A stretch of DNA of 64,000 nucleotides from Usnea hakonensis (taxonomy: Eukaryota > Ascomycota > Lecanoromycetes > Lecanorales > Parmeliaceae), in NCBI GenBank assembly GCA_013423325.1, contig BLJB01000059.1, positions 58,160 through 122,159 of the forward strand, read 5' to 3'. This document shows, piece by piece, positions 24,925 through 38,010 of this stretch (its first letter is position 1; each line of letters opens with the position of its first letter). Under the pieces are notes generated by a model. It saw nothing but the letters and a program-made list of their open reading frames with translations. It ran no database searches and was not told where the DNA came from. The position numbers were made by a program, and so were the translations under genes.

Positions 24925-25163
24925 AATTTAAAAACTATATTTTCCAAAGTTGAGCGAGAATTAACGTGGCTTTTCTCCTCGTGTGATGAAAAAAGGTCAT
25001 GAAAATCCGAGATTCCGATGCCAAGAGATAATAAACGCGCTTGCGTAGGGCTGAATACAAATCGCGTCTTCGGCGCGAGATCTGGAGTCGATCACCACAA
25101 CCATGCCTATCCTGTAGCTTACTTCAATTACATGCCCACTCTAGATGGCAGCTTGACCTTGCA
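24925..25163. promoter_or_regulatory. Compact divergent ADE5,7/MRC1 promoter with MBF-like boxes
   Basis: Only 239 bp separate the two start codons. On the MRC1 side lie ACGCGC (25035-25040), TCGCGT (25062-25067, reverse of ACGCGA) and CGGCGCG (25071-25077), all resembling the MluI cell-cycle box/E2F-type core that drives G1/S genes. MRC1 is a known S-phase gene, so cell-cycle control is plausible but inferred. Confidence 0.45.
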
Positions 25164-28100
25164 ATGTCTCAACCCACTACACCTACGCGCTCCCCTGCGC
25201 GCTCTATACTCTCAACGACATCAACTGCCCAGTATGGCGCCTCACCACAAGAGCTCACTCCCAGGAGCAAGGTCAAGGCTATGCTAGCAGCGATTGATGA
25301 TGAGTCCGATTCTGAGCCAAATTCAAAGCCTAAGGAGCCAGAAAGAAGTGCTCTATCAGCGGTTGCTGGCAATATCCAGAGGGTGGGCAAACAGAGAAGC
25401 GTCAAAGAGGACGCCGAGGTTGGCCAGCGAGAGACTGGAGACGTGGACCAGGGAGAGGAAAGCGATGAGTCAATTGTCGTTCCCAGGGGTAGGCTGGCAG
25501 CCCGGCTCAACGGACAGGTCTCCCACACTCCCAGATCCAGCTCGATCGTCGATGGGGAGGGTAATGAGGACGCTTATGCAAGGATCAAGAAGAAAATCCT
25601 GGAAGAACAGATCAGGAAGACCCACGATTCAGCAGATGTGACCGAGAGCAGGAGCATTACTCCGGTTTCAAGGGCCTCAAAGCGTCAACGAACCTCAAGC
25701 ATTGGCTGCCGTCACTCCCCCCCTACAGCTATCAGTACTACGCGAAACCGAAGCCGTTCACCAGGCATATTTCTCACGCCCGAAGCAGGGCCAAAGCGGC
25801 AGAGTAGTCTTCCGCCTTCAGCCAACAGTGATGGGTCCGATGCAGACCTACCGGCCCACCCGCAATCCAACAGTCTTTTTCTGGAGCTAGTGGCGAAGAA
25901 GAGGGCTGAACGAGAAGCAAAGGAGGCGGCAGAAGATGATAAAAGGGCAGGAAAGCTAGCAGGGCAGCGGTCATTCGAGCGAGCGCTCTCGCAAGATGCT
26001 TCGTCAGGCTTAGGCGTCTCGGACGACGAACTGGCCGCGGACCGGAGGCTTACCCAATACTCGCGACCAACACGCAAGGCAAGCAAAAAGGCGCTTGAAG
26101 AGATGAACCGGGAGACACAGCGGATGAGCCGTAATATGCAGCTAGCACATCAGGCTAAAACGAAAAAAAGGATCAGCAAACAAAGTCTTCTTGACAGGTT
26201 CAAGTTCCGCACGTCTGTGACACCGATTGTTGAGGCGCCTCAAAATCCAAGTTCTTCGACCGCTGCGAGCTCGGCTCATGGTTCAGACCTAGAAGAGGTG
26301 CACAAAAATGAATCACCGCCCACAAGCCCTGTTGCGCCTGATGATCCGTTGATAGCGCCTCCAAAGGGTGTACTTGGCAAGCAGATAGATACTACTAATA
26401 CGACGCAGCTCTTAGAGCAAGGAGATGAAGAGCTACCAACAATGCTTGAAATGATGAGCCAGCCAATACACAAAGTTGATAAAGGAAAGGGAAAAGCTCG
26501 CGAGTACTATGAGCCAGATAATGCTCCTCGAAATATCAGAGACCAGAAAACAGCTTATAAGCAACGTCCCATAAAAGTTCGTTTACCAGAGTCAATGTTG
26601 GGTGGGGGAGAGGTCGACTTAGATTCTGGCAGCGACTTGGAGGTCTTGCCGGTCAGCAAGTTTAAGACCTCAAAGCTTGATGTCTTCGATCGACTGCCCG
26701 TGAGTAAGGCGCAGGAAGGCCGTTCAATGCAGACTCTTCGTGCACTTGCCCACCTCAATTCTCCAGAGAAAATCTCCCGCACCAAGAAAGCGTCTATGAC
26801 TCAAGCAGACATGCAGATGTCATTACAACAGCGTGCCAGACGACAAGCCATGGAAGAGCGGAGAGCAAAGATAGAAGACTTAAAAGCTCGAGGCATCATC
26901 GTACAAACAGCGGAAGAGAGGGAAAAGGACCAGGCAGAAGTGGAAGATCTGGTGGAAAAGGCTCGGAGAGAAGCGGACGAGATCACGCAGAAAGAGAAGA
27001 AGGCGGCGAAAAAGGAAAAGGTTGCCAATGGCGAAATCGATGGCCTAGCCGATAGCAGTGACGGCGATGATGACTATGAAGCTGATGTAGACCAATCTGA
27101 CGTCGAGCTATCCGGGTCCGATGAAGAAGAGCGCGAAAACCTATCCGGTGACGGTGACGAGGGTGCAAATTCAGATGGCGAACAGCTCGACGACGATGAA
27201 GATGGGGGTGTGGACTTGAGCAAAGGCAACAAATCTCTGGGCTTGATTGACAATGAGGCTTCCGAAGATTCTCAGGACGAAGAGGAAGATGAAATCTCTA
27301 TTCAAGATGGGGACGAGGATGGCGAAGAATCTCAAAAGCCCCTCAAGCATCGGCGCAGAATCAAGACGGTAATCGACGACGATGATGATGACGAGAATGA
27401 CGAGTTAAATGAGCAATCTGGATCCGCCCAACAAACAAGTTCTGCCCCCGAGGTTCCCCAATTTCCTGCTCTAGCAGGACCACAGGCGATTGCTTCATCA
27501 ATGGGAATGACCCAAGCTTTTGCGGCAACTATGGCTGAGACGCAGACCCCGCATCCCGATTACGACGACGACAACGAGCAGGATTCTCTGGCATTTCTAG
27601 GTCCTCCGCCAGAGCCGAACTTCCCTATTTTCGAAGACACCGACTCCCTGCAGGTAGTAGAGGACAGTCAGAACGGCCAGCTGCTCAATGCAAATACGGG
27701 ACAGAATACAGAGTCGTCAAGAGATATCGATCTTCACTTCACGCAATCGCAGATAGAGTATGGTGCGCTGAGCGACACTCAAGAAAAGGTCGAGGCTAGT
27801 CAAATGTCGGAAATACCGGATCCCACACAAGACGTTGGGTTTATGTTCTCCTCGCCAGCTCCTGAGCGCTTCGTATATGATCCTCCCTCTACTGTTGACA
27901 CCGTTCCCTTATCTCGCGCGGTTGGCAGTAGCTCGCCGATCAAGAAAAAGAGAGGCCGTTTGCAAAGACGTTTGCTGGCTGAAGAAGATCCGTCAAATGT
28001 TGATGAGAACTCACGGGCAAGTAGTGATGACTTGGCTGAAAATGACACGACTAGCAACGCATTCGACTTGATGAGGAAAGCAGGAAGAAAAGAAAAGTCC

Positions 28101-29374
28101 CAGGCTGCTAGCTTCGATAAAAAAAAGAGTGAGGCCAAAGGCATGGTCGAAGAGCAAGCTCAGGAATCCGAAGACGAATACGCAGGTATTGGTGGAGCCA
28201 GTGACGATGAGAGTGGTGGAGAAGAAGACGAATACGTTCGAGAGATGATAGATCAAGGAGAGGTCAATGTCAATGAGAGAGAGCTGGCGGCTCACTATGC
28301 GTAAGTCAACTTGTGACCCTTGAGTTGACGTCTTACTTATACTTTCTTAGGGACAATGAAAGAGCCAGAGACGAGAAGGACATTGCGAGAATATACAAAG
28401 ATATCAACAGCGGCGGCCTTCGCCGTAAACGTGGTGCTGAATTTGACCTCTCTGACTCGGACGATGACGCTGAGGCTCGCCAACGAAGGAAGCGGCGAGA
28501 ATTCGCCAAGATGAGAAAGGCTTTACTCGAAAACGAGAACGTTGGCAAGATCGCTGAAGACCCAAAGAAGCTGGCATTCCTACGAGCTATTGAAGACCGC
28601 GAGAACGATGATGATGATCTTGACTTCTTGGATCTTCCTGCAGAAGATTCCTTCAGAGTAGAACCCGATACGCAAGAAGGCCCCGAGTCACAAACTCAGT
28701 CTGCTCTACCAGAATCCACTCTGGGAAAGCGGAAACGTCCTCTCCAAGAGTCGGTTCCTGACAAAGCCAACATACGCCCAATCGCCGCCGCCCGCCGAAC
28801 CCAAGCCCCTAAGAAGCCCGCTACTCTCGCCGAAATCCGCGAGTCAGTCTCCTTCCTCATCGAAGAGCCCGGCTCCATCAATATCGCCCCTGACCCTTCC
28901 TCCTCCGCTTCCGAGGACGAATCCAATCCCAAAGGCAATCCCCGCCGCCATCCAAACCCAAATCCTAACCCCATTATCGACCGCCTCTCTCTAAAACGCG
29001 CCGAGTCTGCCACTGTCTCATCCACCTCCCGCCTAGCTTTCCATGACCCTTCTACCACCAACCCCTCAATCGGCGGCTTCAAAGTGCCCAGTCTGCTCCG
29101 TCGCGCTACCACCTCCAATCTCGCCGCCGACAATAATCACGGTATTACGACCATGACGACTGCATCTACGGAGAGGGCGGCCGGGGGAGGGGAGAAGGGC
29201 GATTTCGTGAGGAGAGGGGGGACTAAGAAGAGTAGTGTTAATTATTTCGCGAGGGAGATGGAGAAGAGTAGGGTTCTTGAGGGGGTGGAGAGGAGGAGGG
29301 AGGAGCAGAGGGAGAGGGAGGCTAAGGGGAGGAAGATGGTTCTTGGAGGTCTGGGTGTGGGGGCTTTTGAGTAG
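25164..29374 (+). CDS. MRC1: Mediator of replication checkpoint Mrc1 (Claspin-like)
   Basis: Two exons, 25164-28300 and 28351-29374; 1386 residues. Mrc1 travels with the replisome (with Tof1-Csm3 in yeast) and relays Mec1/ATR signals to the checkpoint kinase Rad53/Cds1. The frame is open further 5', but the ATG at 25164 (MSQPTTPTRSPARS) gives the usual start. The protein is highly charged with long acidic runs, many SQ/TQ sites (STAQYG region, TLQVVEDSQN, DLHFTQSQ, TQTPHPD), a coiled segment QRARRQAMEERRAKIEDLKA and the conserved Mrc1-like domain spanning the splice site (ELAAHYA then DNERARDEKDIARIYKDI, LRRKRGAEFDLSDSD). The last 200 residues are Pro/Asn- then Arg/Glu-rich. Confidence 0.92.
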
Positions 29375-29743
29375 GGTTGCTTGGCAAGTGCCTGAGGTTG
29401 GTTAGGGTGGTGTGCTTGTAATTCGTGCGCATTTTACTATCATTATGCTTGGGACGACACTGCACGTCGATATGAAATCCTAGCTTGCAGCACTCTCCCG
29501 AGGACACTCTTCCCGTCTTAAAACAACTGATTGTTGCACCCCTTGTACCTTTTGGGGGCGGGGGCCAGGGGAAGGGGCGGGAAATGATGATAGTATCTCC
29601 GCTAAAAATTGAAGAGCCTTTCCGTTTTTATGAAAATCGGCTATATAGTCATTCGTAAAGAAGAGAAAAGCTTCATCCCTTCTCCCTACTCTTCCTTCTA
29701 ACCCACTTTCTATTCCGTCCTCAACGTCCCTCGCAACACACAC
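29375..29743. other. Convergent 3' region
   Basis: Between the stops of MRC1 and the surface protein gene. It holds 3' UTR sequence only. Confidence 0.5.
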
Positions 29744-31930
29744 CTACAGCACAAAAAAACAAACGCTCCCAACACTCACCATCCCCCCCCCAACCACCCA
29801 CCCCCTCCACCCCCCAAACAGATTCCCCACCCCCCTCCACCCCCCAAACGGATTCCCCACCCCCCCACCCACAGCCCCACTCTTCCCCTTTCCCCCACCC
29901 GCCGCACTGCCCGCCGCCCCCCCCGCCGTAGCCGTAGCAGCCGCATAACTCTTCGCCCCAGCATCGAAACTCAAACACTGCGTCGGCAACGCATATGACG
30001 TCTCCAGCAACTCAAACGGCTTGTTATCACTGAATGAGTACTCCCCGACATTGATCTCCGCTTGCGCGGTGAGTCCGAGGCCGAGTTCGACGCTGGCGTC
30101 GATGTGGGTGAGGAAGGGGAAGATGGAGGAGGGGGAAGTGGAGGTGGAGGCGTTTTCGCAGTGGGAGGTGGCGTGGGTGATGGTGGAGAGGGTGCTGGTT
30201 AGGAGGGGGGCGTCGAGGAAGATGCCGGCGCCGGCGGTGCCGTGGCCGGAGAAGAAGGTGATGCCGAGGAGGAGTTGGGGGCGGAAGCCGCCTTGGGCGG
30301 TGAGGGCGAGGTTGGGGGTTGTGGCTTGGAAGGGGAGGGCGGTTATGTTGGTTGTGGAGCTGGGGGGGGGTGGTTAGGGGGTTTTTGGGGGCGTGGGTTG
30401 GGGGGGTGGGGTGCTTACAAGCCTGTTTGGGTGGAGTTGGATGTGTTTCTTAGATCGAGTAAGACGCTTGAGTCGTTTGGTATCTGTTTACGGTTAGCTT
30501 GTGGGCTGGGAAGCGTGGTGAGTTTGGACGAACTTGTACTTCGAAGCCATAGAAGAAATCGATACTGGCTTCAAGTTTGAATCCGACGAAGACTAGAGGT
30601 ACAAGCTCAGGTCCTACCGATGCGATACCCGGAATCTGCGCGTGCTGTCAGTCACTGGGGGAAAGTTTTTGGAGCTGAATTGTACTGACTTGAAAAGGTG
30701 TCAGGGGGATTGTTGGTAGAGGCGCCGTGTAATTATATAGAGTGCTAGAAGCACTAACGGTGCTTTCAAGTTCAATGTGGGCCCCGAAGTTGTTGGAAGT
30801 GAATTGAACGTAGCCGTGCTCGACATAATCGATGACAGACTCGGTGATATTCACAATGCCTTGGGTTGTGTTGGGATTCGCGTGATTGACTCCTCCCACG
30901 GACAGTGATCCAGCGACGAGTTCAATGTTTCCTTGGACGGTGCAGTTTTTGCACTTGACGTTGAACCCAACAGGTAGTCTGATAGACTGTTAGAAAAAAC
31001 AATTCGAGAGAGTTTCTTGCTGGGGGGGATGTTTGACTAACGTCTGAGGACCGCTGACAGAGAGCTTCCCTAAAGATGGGTCAGGGGGTAAAATAGACTT
31101 GTCAATCCATGTTTTGTTGAAAGATGCACTTGCGTTGAAGTTATTAGGCGTAGAAGAGGGTGCTGCGGGATACGCTATGGACGAAGTCGCTGCCACAGTT
31201 GATGTTGCTGGTGCTTGTCGGGGTATGAGTGGCTTGTGTCGACGAAGCACAAATTCATCGTCACTTTTACCGAAATCGAGGGTCATCGAATCAAACGTGC
31301 TTTTCCATGGCACTCTAGTGATGGAGAGAACGATGACATGATTATCGGGGTCCAGCGTAACTTCGGTCACCCTGGGGTTGTAAGCCTCGTGTCTTGTATC
31401 ACTTGACTAGCTTACATGTGCGGATTTCGCTCGCCATCTTCATTGCAGCCTTCGTGCGAAGTCACCAAAAGAAAGCTGTCAACATCCGTGATTTCCTTGT
31501 GGATGCGCTTCAACGCCTTGGGGGACTTGAAAGATAGGTGAATTTCAGAGGTGTAGCAGCCAATACTTTCGATCTCATCCTCGACGTCCTCAAGTATCAG
31601 TGCCGGAGCGTTGAATTGCATTCCCAATTTGGCAGCAAATTGAGATCTCGACCCATGGGTATCAGCTTTTTGGCGAATGTCAGTCATAATCAGCTACTAG
31701 GAATGACCACGCTTACCGTCCACGTAGTGTAAGCTATGGTCATACTTGAGACAGCTTTTTACATCGCGAGCACCAAGCCCATCCCTGCGTCTGGCTGCTC
31801 TTAGTCGCCGCCCAAGTTGTAAAGTTTCGTCACGTTCCGAGTGGTGTACGACAACATTGGTCAAGCTCAAGACTCCATTGACAAAGATGAAGAAATAAAA
31901 CAGAGCTGTACGGAGCGAGGACCGAGCCAT
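29744..31930 (-). CDS. Secreted, probably GPI-anchored surface protein, 619 residues
   Basis: Seven exons: 31717-31930, 31416-31665, 31042-31371, 30690-30978, 30540-30635, 30419-30483, 29744-30359; phases agree at every junction. The N terminus MARSSLRTALFYFFIFVNGV is a signal peptide. A Ser/Thr/Pro-rich linker, many N-glycosylation sites and a strand-rich domain around FNVKCKNCTVQGNIELVAG follow. The C terminus is Gly/Ala/Ser-rich and ends in a hydrophobic tail (WVVGGGMVSVGSVCFFVL) as in GPI-anchored fungal wall proteins. The layout resembles fungal DUF7029/DUF7223 cell-surface proteins (tentative). Near the tail two 10-residue repeats (GVGNPFGGWR, GVGNLFGGWR) are encoded by a 30-bp tandem duplication. 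Confidence 0.75.
29801..29860 (-). repeat. Two tandem copies of a 30-bp C-rich unit inside the surface protein gene
   Basis: 29801-29830 and 29831-29860 differ at one base and encode GVGN(P/L)FGGWR. Unit length is a multiple of three, so expansion or contraction would keep the frame. The surrounding run of C tracts (29783-29925) is prone to slippage. Confidence 0.8.
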
Positions 31931-33308
31931 ATCGAGCAAGTCAAAGCGATGCTTGTTACAGAGAGATCACCTTTAGAAACCGAAGCGGTGATAGGTTATA
32001 GTATTCAAAGTGAATTTATACGAATGAGCCTATTATCGTCGTCTCTTCAAGAAAGAAACTTTTTCAGTAACGAGCGCTAGATATATGTACATTGGACCGC
32101 GGTGGCTGGAGAGTCAATGTTGCATCTGATGCCGGCAAAGGCGTTGCAGTGCCCCAAAAGAAACGCAACCTCAGTTTTCGTGAGTACAACTCCACGACAA
32201 CGATGAAACATGCGAGACTAGAGTAACGTGTTTCGGACCCCAAGACACGCGGAGGGAATCAAGATCTGGGTCTCGGGGACCAATAAAATGACAGAGCACA
32301 AGCCAGCTAACCTCAACATAGATTCGATGACCGATGCTATGCTGGTATCAGACAGGTGTCAGAGCTGATGGTGGGTAAGATGTACGCTTTCCACATCAGC
32401 TCGCACGCCATAGGCACTTTGCCGCTCAGCTGCATCTCCTGATCGCCGGGCTTTGTTCCGCCTGAAACACAGATTGTGATAGCGGCGCATTAGCAGGGCT
32501 GTGCAATCGACGCGCTTAGACTGAGGTAGACAGTAGACACTAGATCTTGACATATGTTGTATGAATCGATTCTTTTGATGTCAGGCCCACTGTTCGCTGT
32601 TCATTCCTTATGTTGTATCTATGTTGTGTAACTCCGTAGTGAGAAAACGATCCAAGCACTTTCTCTTGGCGGCAAAAACCACTCGATAATTCGATGGTTC
32701 CGGGCACGACGGATACATGCCGCTCAAAGCCTTGTTCTGACACCCCGCTAAGGTACCTAAAGTCGCTAAGGTACCCCCCAACTTTAGGTACCGAATTAGC
32801 CTCTTCCACTGATACATACCTGCATAACTAGCCTCTCTACAAATAACCATGAAGGCACCCCGAACTAAACGCCTCCAGCGCTTGCAATACCAGAGCTCAC
32901 GATTCGTCCTCATTCACCATCGACCGAGCCATCCTCAAGACCATCAAGCTCTGAGCTCTGAAACTCTAATACTCACGCATAACGCAGCGCCGAGAGCTCC
33001 AAAGGAGCGGAGGGTATCCTCCCCGGAGGATGGCGGCCGTACATGGGACTTTACCCAGAGAAGCAGGTGCCAAAAGAAAAAAAAAAGAGGGAAAGAAAAA
33101 GAAAACGCCGGCAGATCGGCACGGCAAAACGGGCATCAATGTTAGAACTATCCACATGAGGAATGAGGGAACCCAGACGACGCTAAATGCAATGGGTGTA
33201 AGTATGTTGTACCTTGCTTGTCGACGTTGCGCGGGCCCATTTTCCCCTCCTTCAACTCGTAGTCCGTATCATTATATAAGAAGACAAGATACCACAAAGT
33301 AGGAAATC
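31931..33308. other. Intergenic, no supported gene
   Basis: Divergent upstream region. It contains a cluster of GGTAC words (CTAAGGTACCTAAAG..., 32748-32792) and an A-rich tract (33071-33104). Open frames at 32540-32913 and 32849-33302 lack coding character. Confidence 0.5.
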
Positions 33309-35233
33309 ATGCAGACCTTTTCCAAGCAGCCCATTTCCATACTGCTAGTCTTATCTACAGCAGCAGTAGTCGCAAGGGGCATATCGGTCTGGCCGCTGCC
33401 TTCGAATCACTCGACGGGCAATGATGTGCTCTGGGTAGCTGAGGATGTGCGGTTCACGTATAAAGCGCTTCATGGCTCGGTAATATAATGCTTTTATGAT
33501 CGATCTTCTTAAGGTGCCAGATGCAATCCAAGATATTGATATAATGGGTTTCCTGGTAGCAGACGAATAATTTCACCCACAATGATCAGGGCACCACCGA
33601 CCCCCGCTCCCCCTTGACGAGCACCTCAATCATCCACGCCGCCATCTCCCGCGCCCGAAACCACCTCTTCAACGACACCTTCATCCCCTGGAAATTCCAC
33701 CCGCGCAACTCGGATTTCGAACCCCCCTCCACCGCACCCAAGCTCTACATCACCGAAATAACCTTGCAGCAAACCCTACCAGATCCCCCCAACGCCTTCA
33801 GACCCTTGGACGGCTACCTAGATGAATCCTACACCCTAACAATCACCCAAACGGCCCAAGTAACACTAACATCCACTACGAGCATCGGCCTGCTTCACGC
33901 CCTCGAAACCCTCACCCAACTCTTCTACCAATCCACCCATAGCGGTATCTACACCCCCACAGCCCCCGTCTCCATAACCGACGCCCCCAAGTTCCCCCAC
34001 CGCGGTCTCAACCTTGACGTCGCACGCTCCTACTACAGCCCCGCGGACATCGAACGCACCATCGACGCCCTCGCCTGGAATAAATTCAACCACCTCCACC
34101 TCCACGTCACAGACGCCCAGTCCTGGCCCCTGCAGATCCCCTCGCTCCCGCTCCTCGCGCAGTCCGCCGCTTACGCGTCGGGTCTCTCTTACTCTCCTGA
34201 AATCCTAGAGCAGATCCAGCAGTATGGCGCACTCCGCGGCGTGCAGGTGTTTCTTGAAATCGATATGCCGGGACACACGGCGTCCATCGCGCTAGCGTAC
34301 CCGGAGCTCATCGCGGCGTTCAATGTGCAGCCGGATTGGAACACTTACGCCAACGAACCGCCGTCTGGACAACTCAAACTTAACGATTCGGCCGTGTATG
34401 CGTTTTTGGAGACGTTGTGGGCGGATGTATTGCCGAGGGTGGAGCCGTACACGGCGTATTTCCACACCGGGGGCGATGAGGTGAATGCGAACGTTTGTTT
34501 GCTCGACGAAGGGGTGAGATCGAATAAATCGTCGGTTCTGCAACCGTTGTTGCAGAAATTCATCGATTTTAACCATGAGCGGGTGAGAAGGGCGGGTCTG
34601 ACGCCCGTGGTTTGGGAAGAGCAGTTGCTGGTGTGGAATCTGACGTTGGGGTCTGATGTTGTGGTTCAGACTTGGCTGAGCGACGAGTCCCTGGCGCAGA
34701 CGGTGGCGTTGGGTCATAGAGCGCTGTTTGGGAATTATGATTATTGGGTACGATATTAGCCAAACCCACTTGTCCTGATAAACGTAAGTGAGTTTACCTT
34801 GGTTTACAACTTAATGTAGTACCTCGACTGCGGCAAAGGCCAATGGCTCGATTTCTACCCAGCCTCCTTCCAAACATACTACCCCTTCAACGACTACTGC
34901 TCCCCGACCAAAAACTGGCGCCTCATCTACTCCTACGATCCTCTCGCCAACATCCCGCCCCACTCCACCCACCTCGTCCTGGGCGGCGAAATCCACATGT
35001 GGAGCGAGCAAACGGACCCCGTCATTTTGGACAGCATGGTTTGGCCGAGGGCGTCGGCGGCGGGAGAGGTGCTGTGGAGCGGAGCGAAGGATGAGAATGG
35101 TGTGAATAGGAGTCAGGTGGAGGCGAGCCCAAGGCTGGGCGAGATGAGGGAGAGGATGGTTAGGAGGGGGGTGGGGGCGGGGCCGGTGCAGATGGTTTTT
35201 TGTACGCAGAATGGGACGCAGTGTGCGCTGTAA
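33309..35233 (+). CDS. Secreted beta-N-acetylhexosaminidase (GH20)
   Basis: Three exons: 33309-33479, 33563-34747, 34820-35233; 589 residues. It releases terminal N-acetylglucosamine from chitin oligomers and glycoproteins outside the cell or in the wall. The signal peptide is MQTFSKQPISILLVLSTAAV. After an N-terminal GH20b-type domain comes the TIM barrel with HRGLNLDVARSYYSP, WNKFNHLHLHVTDAQSWPL and the catalytic HTGGDEVN, in which D362/E363 are the substrate-assisted pair, then WEEQL, WSEQTDPVILDSMVWPRASA. Length is normal for fungal Nag1-type enzymes. Codon use is strongly C-biased, suggesting high expression. It converges with a Zn2Cys6 regulator; whether that regulates it is unknown. 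Confidence 0.93.
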
Positions 35234-35543
35234 GGATTGCTGTTGGGTTGTGGCTTAATCGTAGATGTTGGCCGCGGCGTCAATGTAAGTCTTTTAGGCT
35301 GCTAGAAGATGGGTAAGTCCGATCTGAGCGTCTAGGGAATCCTGGACTTGTTGAAGCCTGAGCTCTCCGGTTCTTGAATTCCCCTTCCTACTACCATCAA
35401 GAGTGATGGTGTATCTGCCCCTATGGCACAGACCTATTTCGTGTTCACTAGAATACTCCACAATAAACCAGTGAAGGATATCATATTCTCGTTTTAGGTA
35501 TTTAAACATTGGCGCGATGAGCGAAACAGCCCAAAGTAATTCC
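35234..35543. other. Convergent 3' region
   Basis: 310 bp between the hexosaminidase and regulator stops; nothing beyond 3' UTR sequence is seen. Confidence 0.5.
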
Positions 35544-37933
35544 TCAAAGGCCACCCATATCCCAAAAGTCCAGAGAAGGTCCCATTTCCCCGGATACCTC
35601 GTCCCAGGCTTGCCAGTCCATTTCTGAGCTAAGAAAGTCACTGAAAATGGTATCATCGGGACCATTCGCAGCGGTCAAGGATGGCTCCGGAGGCGTCCAA
35701 TTTGAGTCATTTTCGTTAATACCAAATTGTGCTAGAGGAGCGGATAAAGTGGATGCCGTCACCAATTTCGCTTCAGCGTGTGAATCTGCTGAACCTCCGG
35801 GGTTTTTGTAATGAGCCTCATTTGCGCGAATTCTTTGCACGGTTGAAGACAGGACTAATAAATACTGGTATCGGGGATCCGTTCGGGATGTTTCGGGGAG
35901 ATTATCGAGGGATTTTTTGGCGGATGACCAAGCGCGATCGCAGAAGGGTTCCCAAGGGCGCGTGCACAGCTGGCTGAGTACAGCGCGAAGAGCACGCCAG
36001 GGTGGCTGCCGGCCTTGTATTTGCCATCTCCAGCCGTTCCAGCTGGGTTCGCTCTGTAGGGCGTAGGTGTATTCGATTATTGACAGCGAGGATAGAAATA
36101 CTGTGTCGCTTTGTGGAATGTCAGTGCGCTGTGGTTCTGTTGCTTTGGCGGAGGAGTGCTTGGTGTGTAGTATAAGGCTAATTTTAGTAAGGAATAGCCG
36201 AGTACTTGTTGCCACGAAGGAGTGCAGCGGCTGGTTCGGGTTGAGGAGCCGGAGATATGTCTCTTCCAGTTTTGCTTGAGACCGCTGGAATAGCTTTAGT
36301 CTCTCAGCGATGTCAGGAGTCAAGGTGTGGCTAGCAGCTTTAATAGACTGAAGTCGGCGGGACAGCTTCCAGATTTCACATTGAATGAGAGAGACAGTCA
36401 TGTCGGTCCAGACCTGCTCAACGGCAGGTGGGTTTGACATTTCGGGGTACATGTTTGCATCATCAGCATTCGCTGGTATCTTTGTGTCAAACATCTCTTC
36501 TGATAACTTGTAAGTGGAAACTTGCGTATCATCAGATCGCGAATCAATGAAGCATATCTGCCACCATAATCTACGTCGCATCTCGATATCAAAGGCGTTA
36601 TTGTTGGCAAAGTGTGGGCCATCACAGTGGAGCTTTATGGAGACGGCTATCCTGATCAAGACACCTGCCAAGAGCCATGCGGACTTTGTGTCGCCGCTGT
36701 ATTGGAGAACAAATAAATGTATGGTTAGAGCCTGAATAGCGACTATGTTTGGATTGCTCAGAAGATCAGCTTGTTCAATGGCCCGTTCAGTGCCGAGTCG
36801 ATAGCGGGTTACGAGTGTGTCTTTATCAGTTTGGAAGTTTAAGCGGACCTTTGTCCAAGCTAATCAGCAGATAACCACATTACATCTTGTATTGAGTTGT
36901 TGTACCTCCTCACCATCAAGCGACATAATGGCAGCCAAAGCAATCACAAGTAATAAAGCCTGCATGCTTAGGTCAAGAGAATAGTAACTGCCTCTCAATT
37001 CGCGGATGATCTTCGTCATGGTTGGAACATGTAATACTTTTACGAATGGATCGATGTTCTCAGTATAAATTTGCCAAAGGAACAGCATCTGGGATGGAAG
37101 TGGATGTAGGTCTTCCTGCTGGGGCTGAGCAGATACACTCCTAAGAAGGAAGTTGTAGTAACCAGTGTGGCGTTGATTACCAGATATCGATGAGCTGCTG
37201 TCGCCATGAGGGTGATGATCTATGGGCCCATGTACGGCTTCAAAGATCTGTTCTACCTTGCATACATTTCAGCGAGCAACGCACATTTAAGCGTCGACCA
37301 TATATTCGTTTGTTCGACTACCGTCGACACAATATAGTGGGAGTTAGAAGAGCTGAAACACACCTCCTTACAAAATACCGTCCAGAAGCCATCTTTTACA
37401 ACTAAACCGCCGCTGCTAGTCACCAATAGTTCATCTGATTCTTCAGAAACATGCTGCATCTGTCGAGTATCTCTTGTCATGCCGAAATCAATCGACATCC
37501 CATCGTGCGTGGTCTGTGGGTCCTCGTTGACTAACTGGCTATGAAGAGCGGGTCCATTGTCTGACCAGGCCGTCGTCTCCCTAGATGTCGCACTCGTTGC
37601 ACTCATTGAGCTCTCCACTAGTTGAGGGTCTTGAGGTGCTACTGCGGCATTCTCAACCTGCGAGCCAAGGTCACCGACCAAGGCTTCTAAGCGTCTAAGG
37701 CGGCCCACAAGCTCGGCTTGCTTCTGGGTCGACGGGTTGGGACCGCGACGAGGGATGCGACCAGAGACGGGAAACACACACTCGGTCTTATTCCTGGTGC
37801 AAGGAGCGCAAGGATGGCGTCTATCGCAACGCACTTTACGCCGGCGGCAGTTGACGCAGTTCCACACCTTAAGGGTTTCTGTCCGGCTAGTGTCTTTGGC
37901 ATTCCTCGGTCCTGAAGATTGCAGAGACATCAT
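35544..37933 (-). CDS. Zn2Cys6 transcription factor with fungal_trans domain, 741 residues
   Basis: Three exons: 37364-37933, 36906-37256, 35544-36848; all in phase 0. The binuclear zinc cluster is complete (Cys 26, 29, 36, 42, 45, 52; CVNCRRRKVRCDRRHPCAPC) with a following basic linker and a short coiled coil (LVGRLRRLEALVGDLGSQVE) likely for dimerisation. The middle domain is typical of PF04082: FCKEVEQIFEAV, RYRLGTERAIEQADLL, QALTIHLFVLQYSGDTKSAWLL followed by EMRRRLWWQICFIDSRSDD. The C terminus is acidic/aromatic (EMDWQAWDEVSGEMGPSLDF), a plausible activation region. Nuclear regulator; target unknown. Divergent from the FSP1-like gene, whose promoter holds CGG repeats. Confidence 0.9.
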
Positions 37934-38010
37934 TCCAATGGACCACTGCCCATTCTTGTGCTGTGTTAGATTGTCTTAGTGGCAGGAGTGGTACGTAAAA
38001 AGATGTTGTT

